Source: Pseudomonadota bacterium (GTDB taxonomy: Bacteria; Pseudomonadota; Alphaproteobacteria; Puniceispirillales; Puniceispirillaceae). From it: 64,000 bases of DNA. The notes under the pieces are model-generated. The model ran no database searches. It worked only from the letters and a program-made list of their open reading frames with translations, and was not told the origin of the DNA. Position 1 is the stretch's first letter. Each line of letters opens with the position of its first letter. Below, in pieces: positions 51,884 through 62,375 of the stretch. Where the stretch lies: positions 1 through 64,000 of the forward strand of contig JAQCEA010000009.1 in assembly GCA_027620495.1 (NCBI GenBank), read 5' to 3'. The position numbers were made by a program, and so were the translations under genes.

Positions 51884-53065
51884 TTAACGGAACTGTACAG
51901 GTGTGATTTTCTTATTCTTTACAACCACTTCCTGGAAGCTACCAGCTGATTCGCCGGGCCCAATCAATTCCACATCTGAGGCACCGACATAATCGACGTC
52001 GCCACCAGCGGCAAGAATTTCAAGGGCTTTGCCCAATTCACCAGGGTTGATTTTTTCGCCCGGTGCGTTCGCCACATCCATGATTTTCGCTTTGAATGTG
52101 TTGCTGTCAGTTGAACCAGCTGCTTGCATCGCCAAGATCATCAACGCCGCCGCATCATATGATTGCGGTGCATATGGACCAGGGTTAAATCCGGCAGCAC
52201 CAGCCAGCTTTTCAAACATGGCAACGCCGTCACCTTGTGCGGCTGGCAAAGTCCCGTATGACCCATCCAGATCAGACCCGATCGCTTCTGGCAGGCTGTC
52301 ACCAATCATGCCGTCAGGCAGGACAAATGTGTCAAACGCCCCCGCATCAAGCGATGCCTGAATGATGCCTTTACCGCCCTGATCCAAATAACCAGCCACG
52401 ATCAATACATCACCGCCAGCCTGTGCAAGTGCACCAACTTCTGCGCCATAGTCACCTTTGCCGTCTTCGTGCGATGCAGAAATGGTCACTTTACCGCCAA
52501 CGGCTTCAAAATTGCTCTGGATGCTGTCTGCCAAACCCTTGCCATAGTCATTGTTGGTATAGCTGATGGCGGCTGACTTGACGCCTTTTTCCTTTAGAAT
52601 TTCAGCAAGCACCTGTCCCTGACGTGCGTCAGATGGTGATGTGCGGAAAAACAGACCATTATCTTCAATTGTTGACAGTGCTGGTGATGTCGCTGATGGC
52701 GAAATCATCACCACGCCTTTTGCGGTGGCAACATTTTGCAAAACAGCTGTGGTTACGCCAGAACAATCGGCACCCATAATGGCAACAACTTTGTCGCTGG
52801 TGATCAGCCGTTCGGCGGTCGCTGTGGCTGCGGCGGCATCGACACAAGTCGAGTCACCACGCACTGATTCGATTTTCGAACCACCCATGAATTTACCACT
52901 TGCAGATGCTTCGGCCATCGCCATTTCGGCACCAGCCGCCATATCAGGCGTTAAGGATTCAATTGGCCCGGTAAAGCCAAGTAAAACGCCCAGCTTTACT
53001 GTTTCCGCCATTGCCGGTGCGGCAAATAGTGCGGCAGCCGTGGCAAGCGCGATAGATTTCTTCAT
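51884..53065 (-). CDS. livK: Branched-chain amino acid ABC transporter substrate-binding protein
   Basis: Signal peptide; VKLGVLLGFTGPIESLTPDMAAGAEMAMAEA. Confidence 0.92.
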   Translation of the reverse strand: MKKSIALATAAALFAAPAMAETVKLGVLLGFTGPIESLTPDMAAGAEMAMAEASASGKFMGGSKIESVRGDSTCVDAAAATATAERLITSDKVVAIMGADCSGVTTAVLQNVATAKGVVMISPSATSPALSTIEDNGLFFRTSPSDARQGQVLAEILKEKGVKSAAISYTNNDYGKGLADSIQSNFEAVGGKVTISASHEDGKGDYGAEVGALAQAGGDVLIVAGYLDQGGKGIIQASLDAGAFDTFVLPDGMIGDSLPEAIGSDLDGSYGTLPAAQGDGVAMFEKLAGAAGFNPGPYAPQSYDAAALMILAMQAAGSTDSNTFKAKIMDVANAPGEKINPGELGKALEILAAGGDVDYVGASDVELIGPGESAGSFQEVVVKNKKITPVQFR

Positions 53066-53260
53066 TTTAGTCTCCCATGTTGATCTTTGTATTAACAGGC
53101 ACTTAACTGTCTTTGTTCACTAGATGATCGGTATATCAAACATCACCGCTGACAAACTGGGTGCGCGATACCAAACGGCAACTTACATGAAATCGCCCAG
53201 CTTTACATCAAAAACAGACACAAAATATCGCTTTTAACAAGATTTTAAAGGGTGCTTGTG

Positions 53261-55156
53261 CTAGCCACCAGCATATCCAATGGTTTTTAACGCGGCGGTT
53301 ATTTCATCCAAAATCACCGGATCATCAATGGTTGCTGGCATGGTCCAATCGGTGCCATCAGCGATTTTCGCAACAGTGCCACGCAGCACCTTGCCCGACC
53401 GTGTTTTTGGCAATCTGTCCACCACGATGATTTGATTCAGCGCCGCGACCCGGCCAACCCGGCTACGCACCAGATCAATAGCCTCGGCGATAATATCATC
53501 TGCCTTGCGCTGACTTGATGGATATAAACAAATCAGGCCAAGCGGCAACTGCCCCTTTAATTGGTCAGCCACACCAATCACCGCACATTCTGCGATATCT
53601 GGATGATCTGCCAACACCTCTTCCAGCTGGCCGGTTGATAACCGATGCCCAGCAACATTGATCACATCATCCGTGCGCGCCATGATATAAAGATACCCAT
53701 CCGCGTCACAATATCCGGCATCACCAGTTTCATAATATCCGGGGAAATTGCTGAGATATTTATCAATAAATGCCTGATCCGCACCCCAAATTGTGGCCAA
53801 ACAAGATGGCGGCAACGGCAATTTTATCGAAATCGCCCCCAATTCACCAGCTGGCAAGACATGACCATCACTGTCCAAAATATCAATATTATAGCCGGGC
53901 ATCGCCACAGATGGTGAACCAAGCTTTACCGGTAATTGTTCAACCCCAACTGGATTGGCACAAATCGACCAGCCGGTTTCGGTTTGCCACCAATGATCAA
54001 TCACCGGCACGCCAAGCTGACGTTCGGCCCAGCTAATGGTATCAGGATCAGCCCGCTCACCAGCCAAAAACAGATATTTCAGGCATGAGGTATCATGCTG
54101 TTGCAGAAATTTGCCATCGGGGTCGGCGCGTTTAATGGCGCGAAATGCCGTTGGCGCGGTAAATAAAACCTTTACCTGATGTTCGGCAATCACCCGCCAA
54201 AACACCCCGGCATCAGGCGTGCCAATCGGCTTGCCCTCGAACAAAATGCTGGTGCATCCATAAATGAGTGGGGCGTAGGTTATGTATGAATGTCCAACCA
54301 CCCAACCAATATCCGATGCCGCCCAATAGACATCGCCCGGCGACACATCATAAATATGCCGCATCGACCAATTCAGCGCCACCGCATGTCCCCCATTGTC
54401 GCGCACCACGCCTTTTGGCTGGCCGGTCGTGCCTGATGTATAGAGGATATAAAGCGGGTCAGTTGCGTGAACCGAAATCGGGGCCATTTCAACAGCACCT
54501 TCGTGCGCCGCATGCCATTCCATATCGCGCCCGTCAACAAGCGTGGCCTGCACCACATCGCGCTGCACAATAACACAATGGCTGGGTTTATGCCGTGCCA
54601 GATCGATCGCCGCATCAAGCAAAGGTTTATATTCCACCACCCGGTTAGGTTCATGCCCGCATGAGGCGCTGATAATCACCTTTGGCGTGGCATCATCAAC
54701 CCGTTTTGCCAGCTCAGCGGCGGCAAAACCGCCAAATACCACCGAATGCACCGCACCAAGGCGCGCGCACCCCAGCATGGCGACAATGGCTTCTGGAATC
54801 ATCGGCATATAAATGATCACCCGATCCCTCGTTGCCACACCAAGCCGCGACAGCATGCCAGCAAATTTTGCGGTCTTTTGCTGGAGTTCAGCGAAAGTCA
54901 TTTTGCTCTTTGCGCCGGTAATCGGCGAATCATAAATGATCGCATTTTGATCACCGCGCCCGGCCAGAACATGGCGGTCAACAGCATTAAAACATGTGTT
55001 CAGGCGGCCATCAGGAAACCAGCGATAAAAGGGCGCGTCACTGCGATCAAGGCCGGTTTCCGGCGGTGTATCCCAAGAAATTTGTTGTGCGGCATCTAGC
55101 CAGAATGATTCCACATCATTAACAGATTGCGCATAAAGTGACGCATAGTCCTGCAT
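53261..55156 (-). CDS. Acyl-CoA synthetase (propionyl-CoA synthetase, PrpE-like)
   Basis: ILYTSGTTGQPKGVVRDNGGHAVALNWSM, WWQTETGWSICANP, PKTRSGKVLRGT. Confidence 0.9.
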   Translation of the reverse strand: MQDYASLYAQSVNDVESFWLDAAQQISWDTPPETGLDRSDAPFYRWFPDGRLNTCFNAVDRHVLAGRGDQNAIIYDSPITGAKSKMTFAELQQKTAKFAGMLSRLGVATRDRVIIYMPMIPEAIVAMLGCARLGAVHSVVFGGFAAAELAKRVDDATPKVIISASCGHEPNRVVEYKPLLDAAIDLARHKPSHCVIVQRDVVQATLVDGRDMEWHAAHEGAVEMAPISVHATDPLYILYTSGTTGQPKGVVRDNGGHAVALNWSMRHIYDVSPGDVYWAASDIGWVVGHSYITYAPLIYGCTSILFEGKPIGTPDAGVFWRVIAEHQVKVLFTAPTAFRAIKRADPDGKFLQQHDTSCLKYLFLAGERADPDTISWAERQLGVPVIDHWWQTETGWSICANPVGVEQLPVKLGSPSVAMPGYNIDILDSDGHVLPAGELGAISIKLPLPPSCLATIWGADQAFIDKYLSNFPGYYETGDAGYCDADGYLYIMARTDDVINVAGHRLSTGQLEEVLADHPDIAECAVIGVADQLKGQLPLGLICLYPSSQRKADDIIAEAIDLVRSRVGRVAALNQIIVVDRLPKTRSGKVLRGTVAKIADGTDWTMPATIDDPVILDEITAALKTIGYAGG

Positions 55157-55217
55157 TATTCGGTCCCCCAACCTTTGTCTTAACGTCGACCCTTATATTC
55201 GACCTACATAATATCCC

Positions 55218-55571
55218 TTATCTGAATATTTTTCCCAAATCATAAATGATCAAAGCGGCGTCTGACTCAAGCGGAAAGGACAGCATGCCCATCACGTCAT
55301 ATCCCAAAATCAGCGGCATTAGATAAAATCTAATCATAAATAAAAACCACGCCACATAGAGTGGCTTCAACCGGTCGATCAGAAAAGGCGGGGTCAATTT
55401 TGCCATCGCCTTTATCATCGGGTCGGTGAATTTGACAAAGGCTCTCATAAAGAAGAAATCTGAATGTTCTGACACGAAAATTGACATGCCAAACCGACCG
55501 ATCAAGGTCCACATGGCGGCACCAAGGACATAATCTAGCAATATCACGGCAACTGGAAATTCATTCATCAT
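55218..55571 (-). CDS. Small membrane protein, YggT-like hydrophobic profile, function unknown
   Basis: MMNEFPVAVILLDYVLGAAMWTLIGRFGMSIF...; hydrophobic segments. Confidence 0.65.
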   Translation of the reverse strand: MMNEFPVAVILLDYVLGAAMWTLIGRFGMSIFVSEHSDFFFMRAFVKFTDPMIKAMAKLTPPFLIDRLKPLYVAWFLFMIRFYLMPLILGYDVMGMLSFPLESDAALIIYDLGKIFR

Positions 55572-55685
55572 CTTAATCTTTCTAATCCCCCGCCAGCAGA
55601 TGCCCCCGATACATGCCCGGCCATACACCCTCGGCAACCGAAATGCGCCACAGGCGACATGGTGGCTGGTACGTTGATATTAGCA

Positions 55686-55722
55686 AAAAAAACGGGGCAG
55701 GAAAAAGCCCCTACCCCGTTCT
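55686..55722 (-). terminator. Rho-independent terminator downstream of the symporter gene
   Basis: AACGGGG...CCCCGTT stem; minus strand continues into TTTTTTTTGC. Confidence 0.75.
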
Positions 55723-55766
55723 TTTGTTTGTTTTTGTCTCTTTATCAATAGTAGAGACGATTGATG

Positions 55767-57581
55767 TTACGCGTCCAATAAAGCCTTGCCTTTTGGAATA
55801 CGAATTTCATCAACCATTTTCTGTGTTTCGGCATCAGGCTCCTCAGTCGCCAATGAGACGACAATCATCAGGATCAAGCTGACTGGCATACCAATCATAC
55901 CAAAGCGCAGACCATCAAGCCCAAGCCATGGTGTCATGCCACCGAACTGAACCATATACAGATACCACGCACCTGCACCAAAGCCACCGATCATACCGGC
56001 AACAGCACCCGCCCGGTTTGCTCGTTTCCACCAGACGCCAAGCACCAGCGGGAAGAACAAGCCAGAATTGGCAAAGCAGAACGCCCAAGCCACAGCACCC
56101 AAGATGCCGGTCAGACCTTGCGCCGCCGTCCATGCACCAGCCGCACCAACGACCAAGAGAAGCATACGCGCCACCACAAGACGGGTTTTGGTATCTGCTT
56201 TTGGATCGATGATTTTGTAGTACAGATCATGCGACAGAGCGTTTGCAATCGCCAACAGCAAGCCGTCAGCAGTTGACATCGCTGCAGCCAAGCCACCAGC
56301 GGCAACCAGACCAGAGATAACGTATGGCAGGCCTGCAATTTCAGGTGTTGCCAACACAACAATGTCACCCTTCATGAAAAATTCATTGATCTGCAACAAG
56401 CCATCGCCGTTGCCATCAACAATTTTCAAGAAGCCAACTGAACTCCATTTCTGTACCCAGTCAAGCGCCTGTGCATCAGCCACAGATTTGCCGATGATGC
56501 CCGTTGCCAGATTCGGATCGAGAAGTGACAGTTTGGTGAATGTCGCCAAGGCTGGTGCGGTCAGATACAGCAAGCAGATAAAGACCAATGACCAGCCTAC
56601 TGACTGGCGGGCCGCTTTTACTGAAGCTGTTGTGAAGTACCGCATAAGAACATGCGGCAATGACGCTGTACCAGCCATCATACACAACACCAAGGTGAAG
56701 AACTTCCACTTGGCCATCAATGAATCGCTAGCATCGTTGATCCCGACCGAGAGCGTAGCAAGACCCGCAACCGATTCAACTGGTTTAGATCCAACTACAT
56801 TGTGGAGCTGTTCCAGTTCCTGAACCCGGGTGACGGCATCAAATTGTGCAAAATGCGGAATCAAGCCATAACCGAGTTTGTTTGACATCCAAAACACCGG
56901 AATAAGGTAGGCCACAATCAAAACGATATACTGGGCCACCTGTGTCCAGGTCACCGCGCGCATGCCGCCAAGCATTGAACAGAACAAAATGCCAGCAAGG
57001 CCAATCCAAACCGCAACGTTAAACGGAATGTTCAGCGCACGAGAAGCAACGATACCGGTGCCGGTGATTTGTGCCGTCACATAAGTGAACGACGCCACAA
57101 CCAACACGATAACGGCGCATAAACGTGCCAAATTACCGCCATAACGCGTACCAATGAAATCTGGCACGGTATAGCACCCAAATTTCCGTAGATACGGGGC
57201 CAGCAAGCTTGCCACCAGAACATAACCGCCAGTCCAGCCAACCAGAAACGCCATGTACGGATACCCTTTCAGGTAAATACCGCCAGCCATCGCGATGAAC
57301 GAGGCCCCAGACATCCAGTCAGCCGCTGTGGCCATGCCGTTAAAGACGGCTGGGACCTCGCGGCCTGCTACATAATACTGCCCTGATTCCATGGTACGCG
57401 ACAGCACACCAATCAACGCATAAATAGCAATTGTAAATCCGACAAACATCCAGCCAATCGCATCGGCGCTGACGCCGACCTGCTCGAGTATTGCCATTAA
57501 AATCACAAAACCCAAAAAGCCCAGAGTGTAAATTCCATAGACTTTGCTGAGGTTATTGATAAATCCACCTTCGAGTCTCAT
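55767..57581 (-). CDS. Sodium:solute symporter family protein (acetate/monocarboxylate-type, DUF4212-associated)
   Basis: 604 aa, polytopic; MATAADWMSGASFIAMAGGIYLKGY, GYTVPDFIGTRYG-like region. Confidence 0.9.
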   Translation of the reverse strand: MRLEGGFINNLSKVYGIYTLGFLGFVILMAILEQVGVSADAIGWMFVGFTIAIYALIGVLSRTMESGQYYVAGREVPAVFNGMATAADWMSGASFIAMAGGIYLKGYPYMAFLVGWTGGYVLVASLLAPYLRKFGCYTVPDFIGTRYGGNLARLCAVIVLVVASFTYVTAQITGTGIVASRALNIPFNVAVWIGLAGILFCSMLGGMRAVTWTQVAQYIVLIVAYLIPVFWMSNKLGYGLIPHFAQFDAVTRVQELEQLHNVVGSKPVESVAGLATLSVGINDASDSLMAKWKFFTLVLCMMAGTASLPHVLMRYFTTASVKAARQSVGWSLVFICLLYLTAPALATFTKLSLLDPNLATGIIGKSVADAQALDWVQKWSSVGFLKIVDGNGDGLLQINEFFMKGDIVVLATPEIAGLPYVISGLVAAGGLAAAMSTADGLLLAIANALSHDLYYKIIDPKADTKTRLVVARMLLLVVGAAGAWTAAQGLTGILGAVAWAFCFANSGLFFPLVLGVWWKRANRAGAVAGMIGGFGAGAWYLYMVQFGGMTPWLGLDGLRFGMIGMPVSLILMIVVSLATEEPDAETQKMVDEIRIPKGKALLDA

Positions 57582-57592
57582 AACGTCCTCCT

Positions 57593-57844
57593 TTATTCAG
57601 AAACGCCATGCTCATCATCGATTTGTCCCTGTTTGGCGACAAACCAGAAAATGAGAACCGCGAAGGCAATTTGAGCCCCCATGCCGGCCATAAAATAGCC
57701 GCCCGGGAACGAACCACTGTTTAGCGCACCGCCAAACCAGTGGACGACAAATGAGAAAAAAGCCCAAATAGCCAATGTTTTAAACAGCAGGCTTTTGGTT
57801 TTTCCCCAATGATCTGAAGCATTACTCATAAAAGCTTCCTCCAA
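57593..57844 (-). CDS. DUF4212 small subunit of the SSS transporter
   Basis: 83 aa, two hydrophobic segments, directly upstream of the symporter gene. Confidence 0.87.
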   Translation of the reverse strand: MEEAFMSNASDHWGKTKSLLFKTLAIWAFFSFVVHWFGGALNSGSFPGGYFMAGMGAQIAFAVLIFWFVAKQGQIDDEHGVSE

Positions 57845-58016
57845 TTGAGCGGTTCATCTCTCCAATAAACCGCACCCCCTTGATTACAACGTCCAAGTTA
57901 TTTCAAAACTTGATAACAACCCTGTAACCACTCCTACTGCCGCGCTTTTTATTTTTATTCGCGACAACTCAATGTCCGGATGTTAAAGAAAATGATCCAA
58001 ATGACAACAAATTTAA

Positions 58017-58682
58017 TTGCCAGTCTGGTGCCTAATAATGTTTGACAAATTCAAATCAGTCATGAAAACGCTTGGATTACGCGGTGAAGACCCGGTAACA
58101 ACACGTCAAGAACTGGTTGATTTTATTGATAGCCGTGCCGCCTATGTATCGCAGGTTACTTTATACACCTATGTAAAGGCACGCGCTGGCACGCAATATC
58201 CTAAATTATTTGAAAATGCCGATTTTCTGACCTCTTTGAGAATAGCCCGCTGGCATATTTATGGCGCCGCCGTGTGTGATTTAACATTGTTTTCAGCAGC
58301 GCAACTATTTGTCCATGCTGGGTTTTCAGCGGAAAAAGCGCGGGATTTTGCGACCGATATTCTAGATGATATTTTGCCGAATTACCCACAAGACGATATC
58401 GACAACAGCCAATTTGTCGAAATGTGCGCGCGCGGCAAACAACGCGCCGCGATGGCCGATTGGGATTCGATCGCTACCGGCCCAGCCGCGTTTCAATCTA
58501 GCTCTGACGCGGTGTTTCGGTGGGCGCCGATTGCCGATGAACTGAAATGCGATGATGAAGAAATAGTCCGCAATTCAATTCATTTACGCTGGATTGGTGT
58601 CAGACGAGACCTAAAGGAAGTATTCCAGCATGCGGCGATTGCAGATGATTGGCACCGCCAAAACATGCCAGCCTCGATCTAG
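58017..58682 (+). CDS. Hypothetical protein
   Basis: 221 aa; start may be MFDKFKSVMKTLG (ATG at 58038). Confidence 0.65.
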   Translation: MPVWCLIMFDKFKSVMKTLGLRGEDPVTTRQELVDFIDSRAAYVSQVTLYTYVKARAGTQYPKLFENADFLTSLRIARWHIYGAAVCDLTLFSAAQLFVHAGFSAEKARDFATDILDDILPNYPQDDIDNSQFVEMCARGKQRAAMADWDSIATGPAAFQSSSDAVFRWAPIADELKCDDEEIVRNSIHLRWIGVRRDLKEVFQHAAIADDWHRQNMPASI

Positions 58683-58734
58683 TCCGCCAATACGCCGCGC
58701 ATCAGCCCCATATCTGGCAGGAAGGATTTTTTTG

Positions 58735-59124
58735 ATGTCCATCATCACCCCGGTAAGCGCACTCGTTGCAAAAGCAAAAAGCGAAACCAAAGCGGTGACA
58801 CCGCAACAGGCGTTTGATCAAGCTGAGGCTGGTACCGCCATTTTAATCGATATCCGCGATATTCGTGAATTACAGCGCGAGGGACGAATCGATGGCGCGT
58901 TTCATGCCCCCCGTGGCATGCTTGAATTCTGGGCAGACCCGCAAAGCCCCTATCACAAAGATGTGTTTGCCCAATCTGGCAATCTGATTCTTTTTTGCGC
59001 GAGCAGCTGGCGGTCGGCACTGGCCGCCAAAACTCTTCAAGATATGGGCATGACCAATATTTTTGATATGGATGGCGGGTTTCATGCTTGGAAATCAGCC
59101 GGGCTGCCAATCGAGACCGCCTAG
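58735..59124 (+). CDS. Rhodanese-like domain protein
   Basis: ILIDIRDIRELQREGRIDGAFHAPRGML, NLILFCASSWRSALAAKTL. Confidence 0.92.
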   Translation: MSIITPVSALVAKAKSETKAVTPQQAFDQAEAGTAILIDIRDIRELQREGRIDGAFHAPRGMLEFWADPQSPYHKDVFAQSGNLILFCASSWRSALAAKTLQDMGMTNIFDMDGGFHAWKSAGLPIETA

Positions 59125-59207
59125 ACACAAGAATTCAGCGCCTGATGAATTGACAAAACTGGCACGGGCTGGCTAATTGCCGGTGAATTTAGAGTTTGGA
59201 GATACGC

Positions 59208-60620
59208 ATGACCACGACCCAGCCAGAGATTGACAGCCTTGTAAAGCGTGCGCGCATCGCACAGCAACGCTATGAAGCCACAGGTTCGCAAGAAGGTTTT
59301 GATAAAGCGGCCGCGGCGGCGGCATGGGCATTGATGGAACCTGCGCGTAATGCAGAACTTGCGGCCTTTGCCGTGGCCGAAACCGGGCTTGGTAATGTGG
59401 CTGATAAAATCACCAAGAATCACCGCAAAACATTAGGGCTGTTGCGCGATATCCGGGGGCAAAAAAGCTTTGGTCTGGTCGATGACAACCCGGTGACGGG
59501 TGTCAGTGAATTTTTACGCCCAAAAGGTGTTGTCGCGGCAATTGTGCCATCAACCAACCCTTTGGCAACGCCAGTAAATAATGTTGTGAATGCGCTGAAA
59601 ACTGGCAATTCCATTATTCTGGCACCATCGCCAAAAGGTGTTGCCCCACTGGAAAAACTGCTTGGCTATATATATGCCGAATTTGACCGGATCGGGCTTG
59701 ACCATGACCTTGTGCAAATGGTGCCCAGCCCCCCATCAAAGGAAAAAACCGCGCGCTTGATGCAGCTTGCCGACATGCTGGTTGTCACCGGGTCTCAAAG
59801 CAATGTGCGGTCGGCCTATTCATCTGGCACACCGGCGATTGGTGTTGGTATGGGCAATGTTGTGACCATTATCGATGAAACCGCAGATCTGGATGATGCG
59901 GCACAAAAAATCCAGCGGTCAAAATGTTTTGACAATGCGACATCATGCTCATCAGAAAATGCAGTGATCGTTGTTGACGCTGTCTATGATGATGCTATTG
60001 CCGCGCTTCAGCGGGCTGGTGGCATGCTTTTAGATGAGTCGCAAACAGCCCATTTGATCGCCACCCATTGGCATGATGGCCATCTCAACCGCAATATGCT
60101 GGCCCAAGATATCGATGCGGTGCTGGACACACTTGGCATGACCAACACAGCCCCGCAAAACACCAAATTTCTAATGGCACCGGCAAGCGGTATCGGCCCC
60201 GACCATCCAGTGTCAGGCGAAAAAATGGCACTTTTCCTTGCGCTGTACCGCGCCAGTGATTTTGCTGATGCCAAAGCAAAAGCCCGGGCCATTCATGACT
60301 ATCAGGGGCGCGGCCATTCACTTGGCCTACATAGCCGCGATGATCAGCGGGCCCATGAACTCGCCGTGGAAATGCAGGCCTGCCGCATCATTGTCAATCA
60401 GGCGCATTGTTTTGCCACGGGGGGGTCATTTGATAATGGGTTGCCATTTTCCCTATCCATGGGGTGTGGATCATGGGGCGGCAATTCAATCGATGACAAT
60501 CTGAATTGGACACATTTTGTCAATCATGTCCGCATTGCCCGCCAAATCAAACCGGTTGAACCAACGGTTGACGAGATTTTTGCCGATTATTTTGCCGAGA
60601 CAGGACAATCATCTCAATGA
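59208..60620 (+). CDS. Acylating aldehyde dehydrogenase, sulfoacetaldehyde dehydrogenase (SauS)-like
   Basis: PKGVVAAIVPSTNPLATPVNNVVNALKTGNSIILAPSPKG; next to an AMP-forming acyl-CoA ligase. Confidence 0.8.
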   Translation: MTTTQPEIDSLVKRARIAQQRYEATGSQEGFDKAAAAAAWALMEPARNAELAAFAVAETGLGNVADKITKNHRKTLGLLRDIRGQKSFGLVDDNPVTGVSEFLRPKGVVAAIVPSTNPLATPVNNVVNALKTGNSIILAPSPKGVAPLEKLLGYIYAEFDRIGLDHDLVQMVPSPPSKEKTARLMQLADMLVVTGSQSNVRSAYSSGTPAIGVGMGNVVTIIDETADLDDAAQKIQRSKCFDNATSCSSENAVIVVDAVYDDAIAALQRAGGMLLDESQTAHLIATHWHDGHLNRNMLAQDIDAVLDTLGMTNTAPQNTKFLMAPASGIGPDHPVSGEKMALFLALYRASDFADAKAKARAIHDYQGRGHSLGLHSRDDQRAHELAVEMQACRIIVNQAHCFATGGSFDNGLPFSLSMGCGSWGGNSIDDNLNWTHFVNHVRIARQIKPVEPTVDEIFADYFAETGQSSQ

Positions 60621-62158
60621 CCCGATCCATCAGGCAGGTTCTGACAGATGCTGCGTTATCCACAGCCGATGACATCTGGCTGGTCGCGCCTGAAACCGAA
60701 ACATCATTTTCGTGGCATCAGACGCATAAACGCGCGGAAACCATCGCTTGTTATTTACAGGGGGCGGGGATTTCAACCGGGGCATCCGTGGCGATTGCCG
60801 CGCCAAATGGCGCCGCCGCCAGCTTTGCCTTTCTTGGTGTTGTCTATGGCGGATTCCGCGCAACGCCGCTGAATCTGGTAGCCGGGGTCAAAACGCTTGC
60901 TTTTGTGTTAAGCCATTCAAAAACAGAAGTTATTTTATGTGCGGATGACAGCCGCCCTTTGGTTGATGAGGCCATTGCCACGCTTATTGAAACAGGCGAA
61001 TATGCCCCCCGCATCATATCAATGGATGTTGATGACGGGCCGAGTTGGGCCGAAACCGACATTACCCCAGTCAAGCCAGCTGATTTGATTGAACCATGTG
61101 CAGATACCATTGGTTTGTTGATGTATACATCTGGGACAACAGGGGTGCCAAAAGGGGTTTTGCTATCGCATGCCAATTTGATCGCGGCAGGTACCAATGT
61201 TGCGGTTGCGCATAAATTGACCCGCGCAGATACGGGCATGTGTGTATTGCCAATTTATCATATTAATGGCCTTTGCGTTACGGTAATGGGCAGCTTGGTA
61301 TCATCAGGCGGTCTGGTGATGCCACGGCGGTTTTCAGCGCGGCATTTTTGGGCGCAAATGCACAAATTTAATTGCAGTTGGTTCAGCGCTGTTCCCACAT
61401 TATTTGCGTATTTGTTGAATGATGACGCCGTACCAGTGCTGGACCGCGATAGATTGCGATTTGCCCGGTCGGCATCAGCGCCGCTTCCGCCTGAAATTCA
61501 TCGCCAATTTGAAAAGCGGTTTTCAATCCCCATCATCGAAACAATGGGATTGACCGAGACTGGCGCGCAAATTCTGTCAAATCCACTGCCACCAAAAAAC
61601 CGCAAGATCGGGTCGCCCGGTATTGCTTTTGGCAATGAAATCATGGTGGGTGATGATCATCAAAATCCGGTCGCGCCGAACGAAGAAGGTGAAATTCTGG
61701 TGCGCGGTTCAAATGTCATGCAGGGCTATCTTGACCGGCCTGAAGAAACCGCAAAAACCATTACCGCCGATGGCTGGTTACGCACCGGCGATTTGGGGCG
61801 AATGGATGAAGATGGATTTGTCTTTGTAACAGGGCGGATTAAGGAATTGATTATCAAGGGCGGGGAAAATATCGCCCCACGTGAAGTGGATGAAGCACTT
61901 CTTGAACATGATGCAGTGTTGGAAGCTGCCGCATTTGCCCGCCCATGCAAAGATTATGGCCAGCGGGTGGAAGCCTGTGTGCGGTTAAAAGAAGGCCGTG
62001 ACATCAGCGAAGATGATTTGCGTGAATTTTGCAAAACCCTCATTGGCGCTTACAAAACGCCCGATCATATTTACTTTCTGGATGATTTGCCAAAAGGCCC
62101 ATCGGGCAAAGTGCAACGCATGAAATTGATTGATTTAGTGCCTGCATCTGGCCAATAG
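60617..62158 (+). CDS. AMP-dependent acyl-CoA ligase (sulfoacetate-CoA ligase SauT-like)
   Basis: LLMYTSGTTGVPKGVLLSHANL, GWLRTGDLGRMDEDGFVFVTGRIKELIIKGGENIAPREV; 4-nt overlap with the upstream gene. Confidence 0.8.
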   Translation: MTRSIRQVLTDAALSTADDIWLVAPETETSFSWHQTHKRAETIACYLQGAGISTGASVAIAAPNGAAASFAFLGVVYGGFRATPLNLVAGVKTLAFVLSHSKTEVILCADDSRPLVDEAIATLIETGEYAPRIISMDVDDGPSWAETDITPVKPADLIEPCADTIGLLMYTSGTTGVPKGVLLSHANLIAAGTNVAVAHKLTRADTGMCVLPIYHINGLCVTVMGSLVSSGGLVMPRRFSARHFWAQMHKFNCSWFSAVPTLFAYLLNDDAVPVLDRDRLRFARSASAPLPPEIHRQFEKRFSIPIIETMGLTETGAQILSNPLPPKNRKIGSPGIAFGNEIMVGDDHQNPVAPNEEGEILVRGSNVMQGYLDRPEETAKTITADGWLRTGDLGRMDEDGFVFVTGRIKELIIKGGENIAPREVDEALLEHDAVLEAAAFARPCKDYGQRVEACVRLKEGRDISEDDLREFCKTLIGAYKTPDHIYFLDDLPKGPSGKVQRMKLIDLVPASGQ

Positions 62159-62375
62159 ACCAGCCCAGATGTGCGGCTAGCCGATTTTTTTATGCATATT
62201 TGGTCAGAAACACTGGCGATGAGGCTGCCCCGGCAAAGTTGGCACGCAGCCCCAGCCAGCCCCAGATTTTTTGAATTACGGCAAAAAAATTTAAAAAAAA
62301 AACGCCAATGGTTGGTTGCTTTTTCGTCGTAACTTGCCACACTCAATCAGATAAACATGTTCTACGGAGGAAATC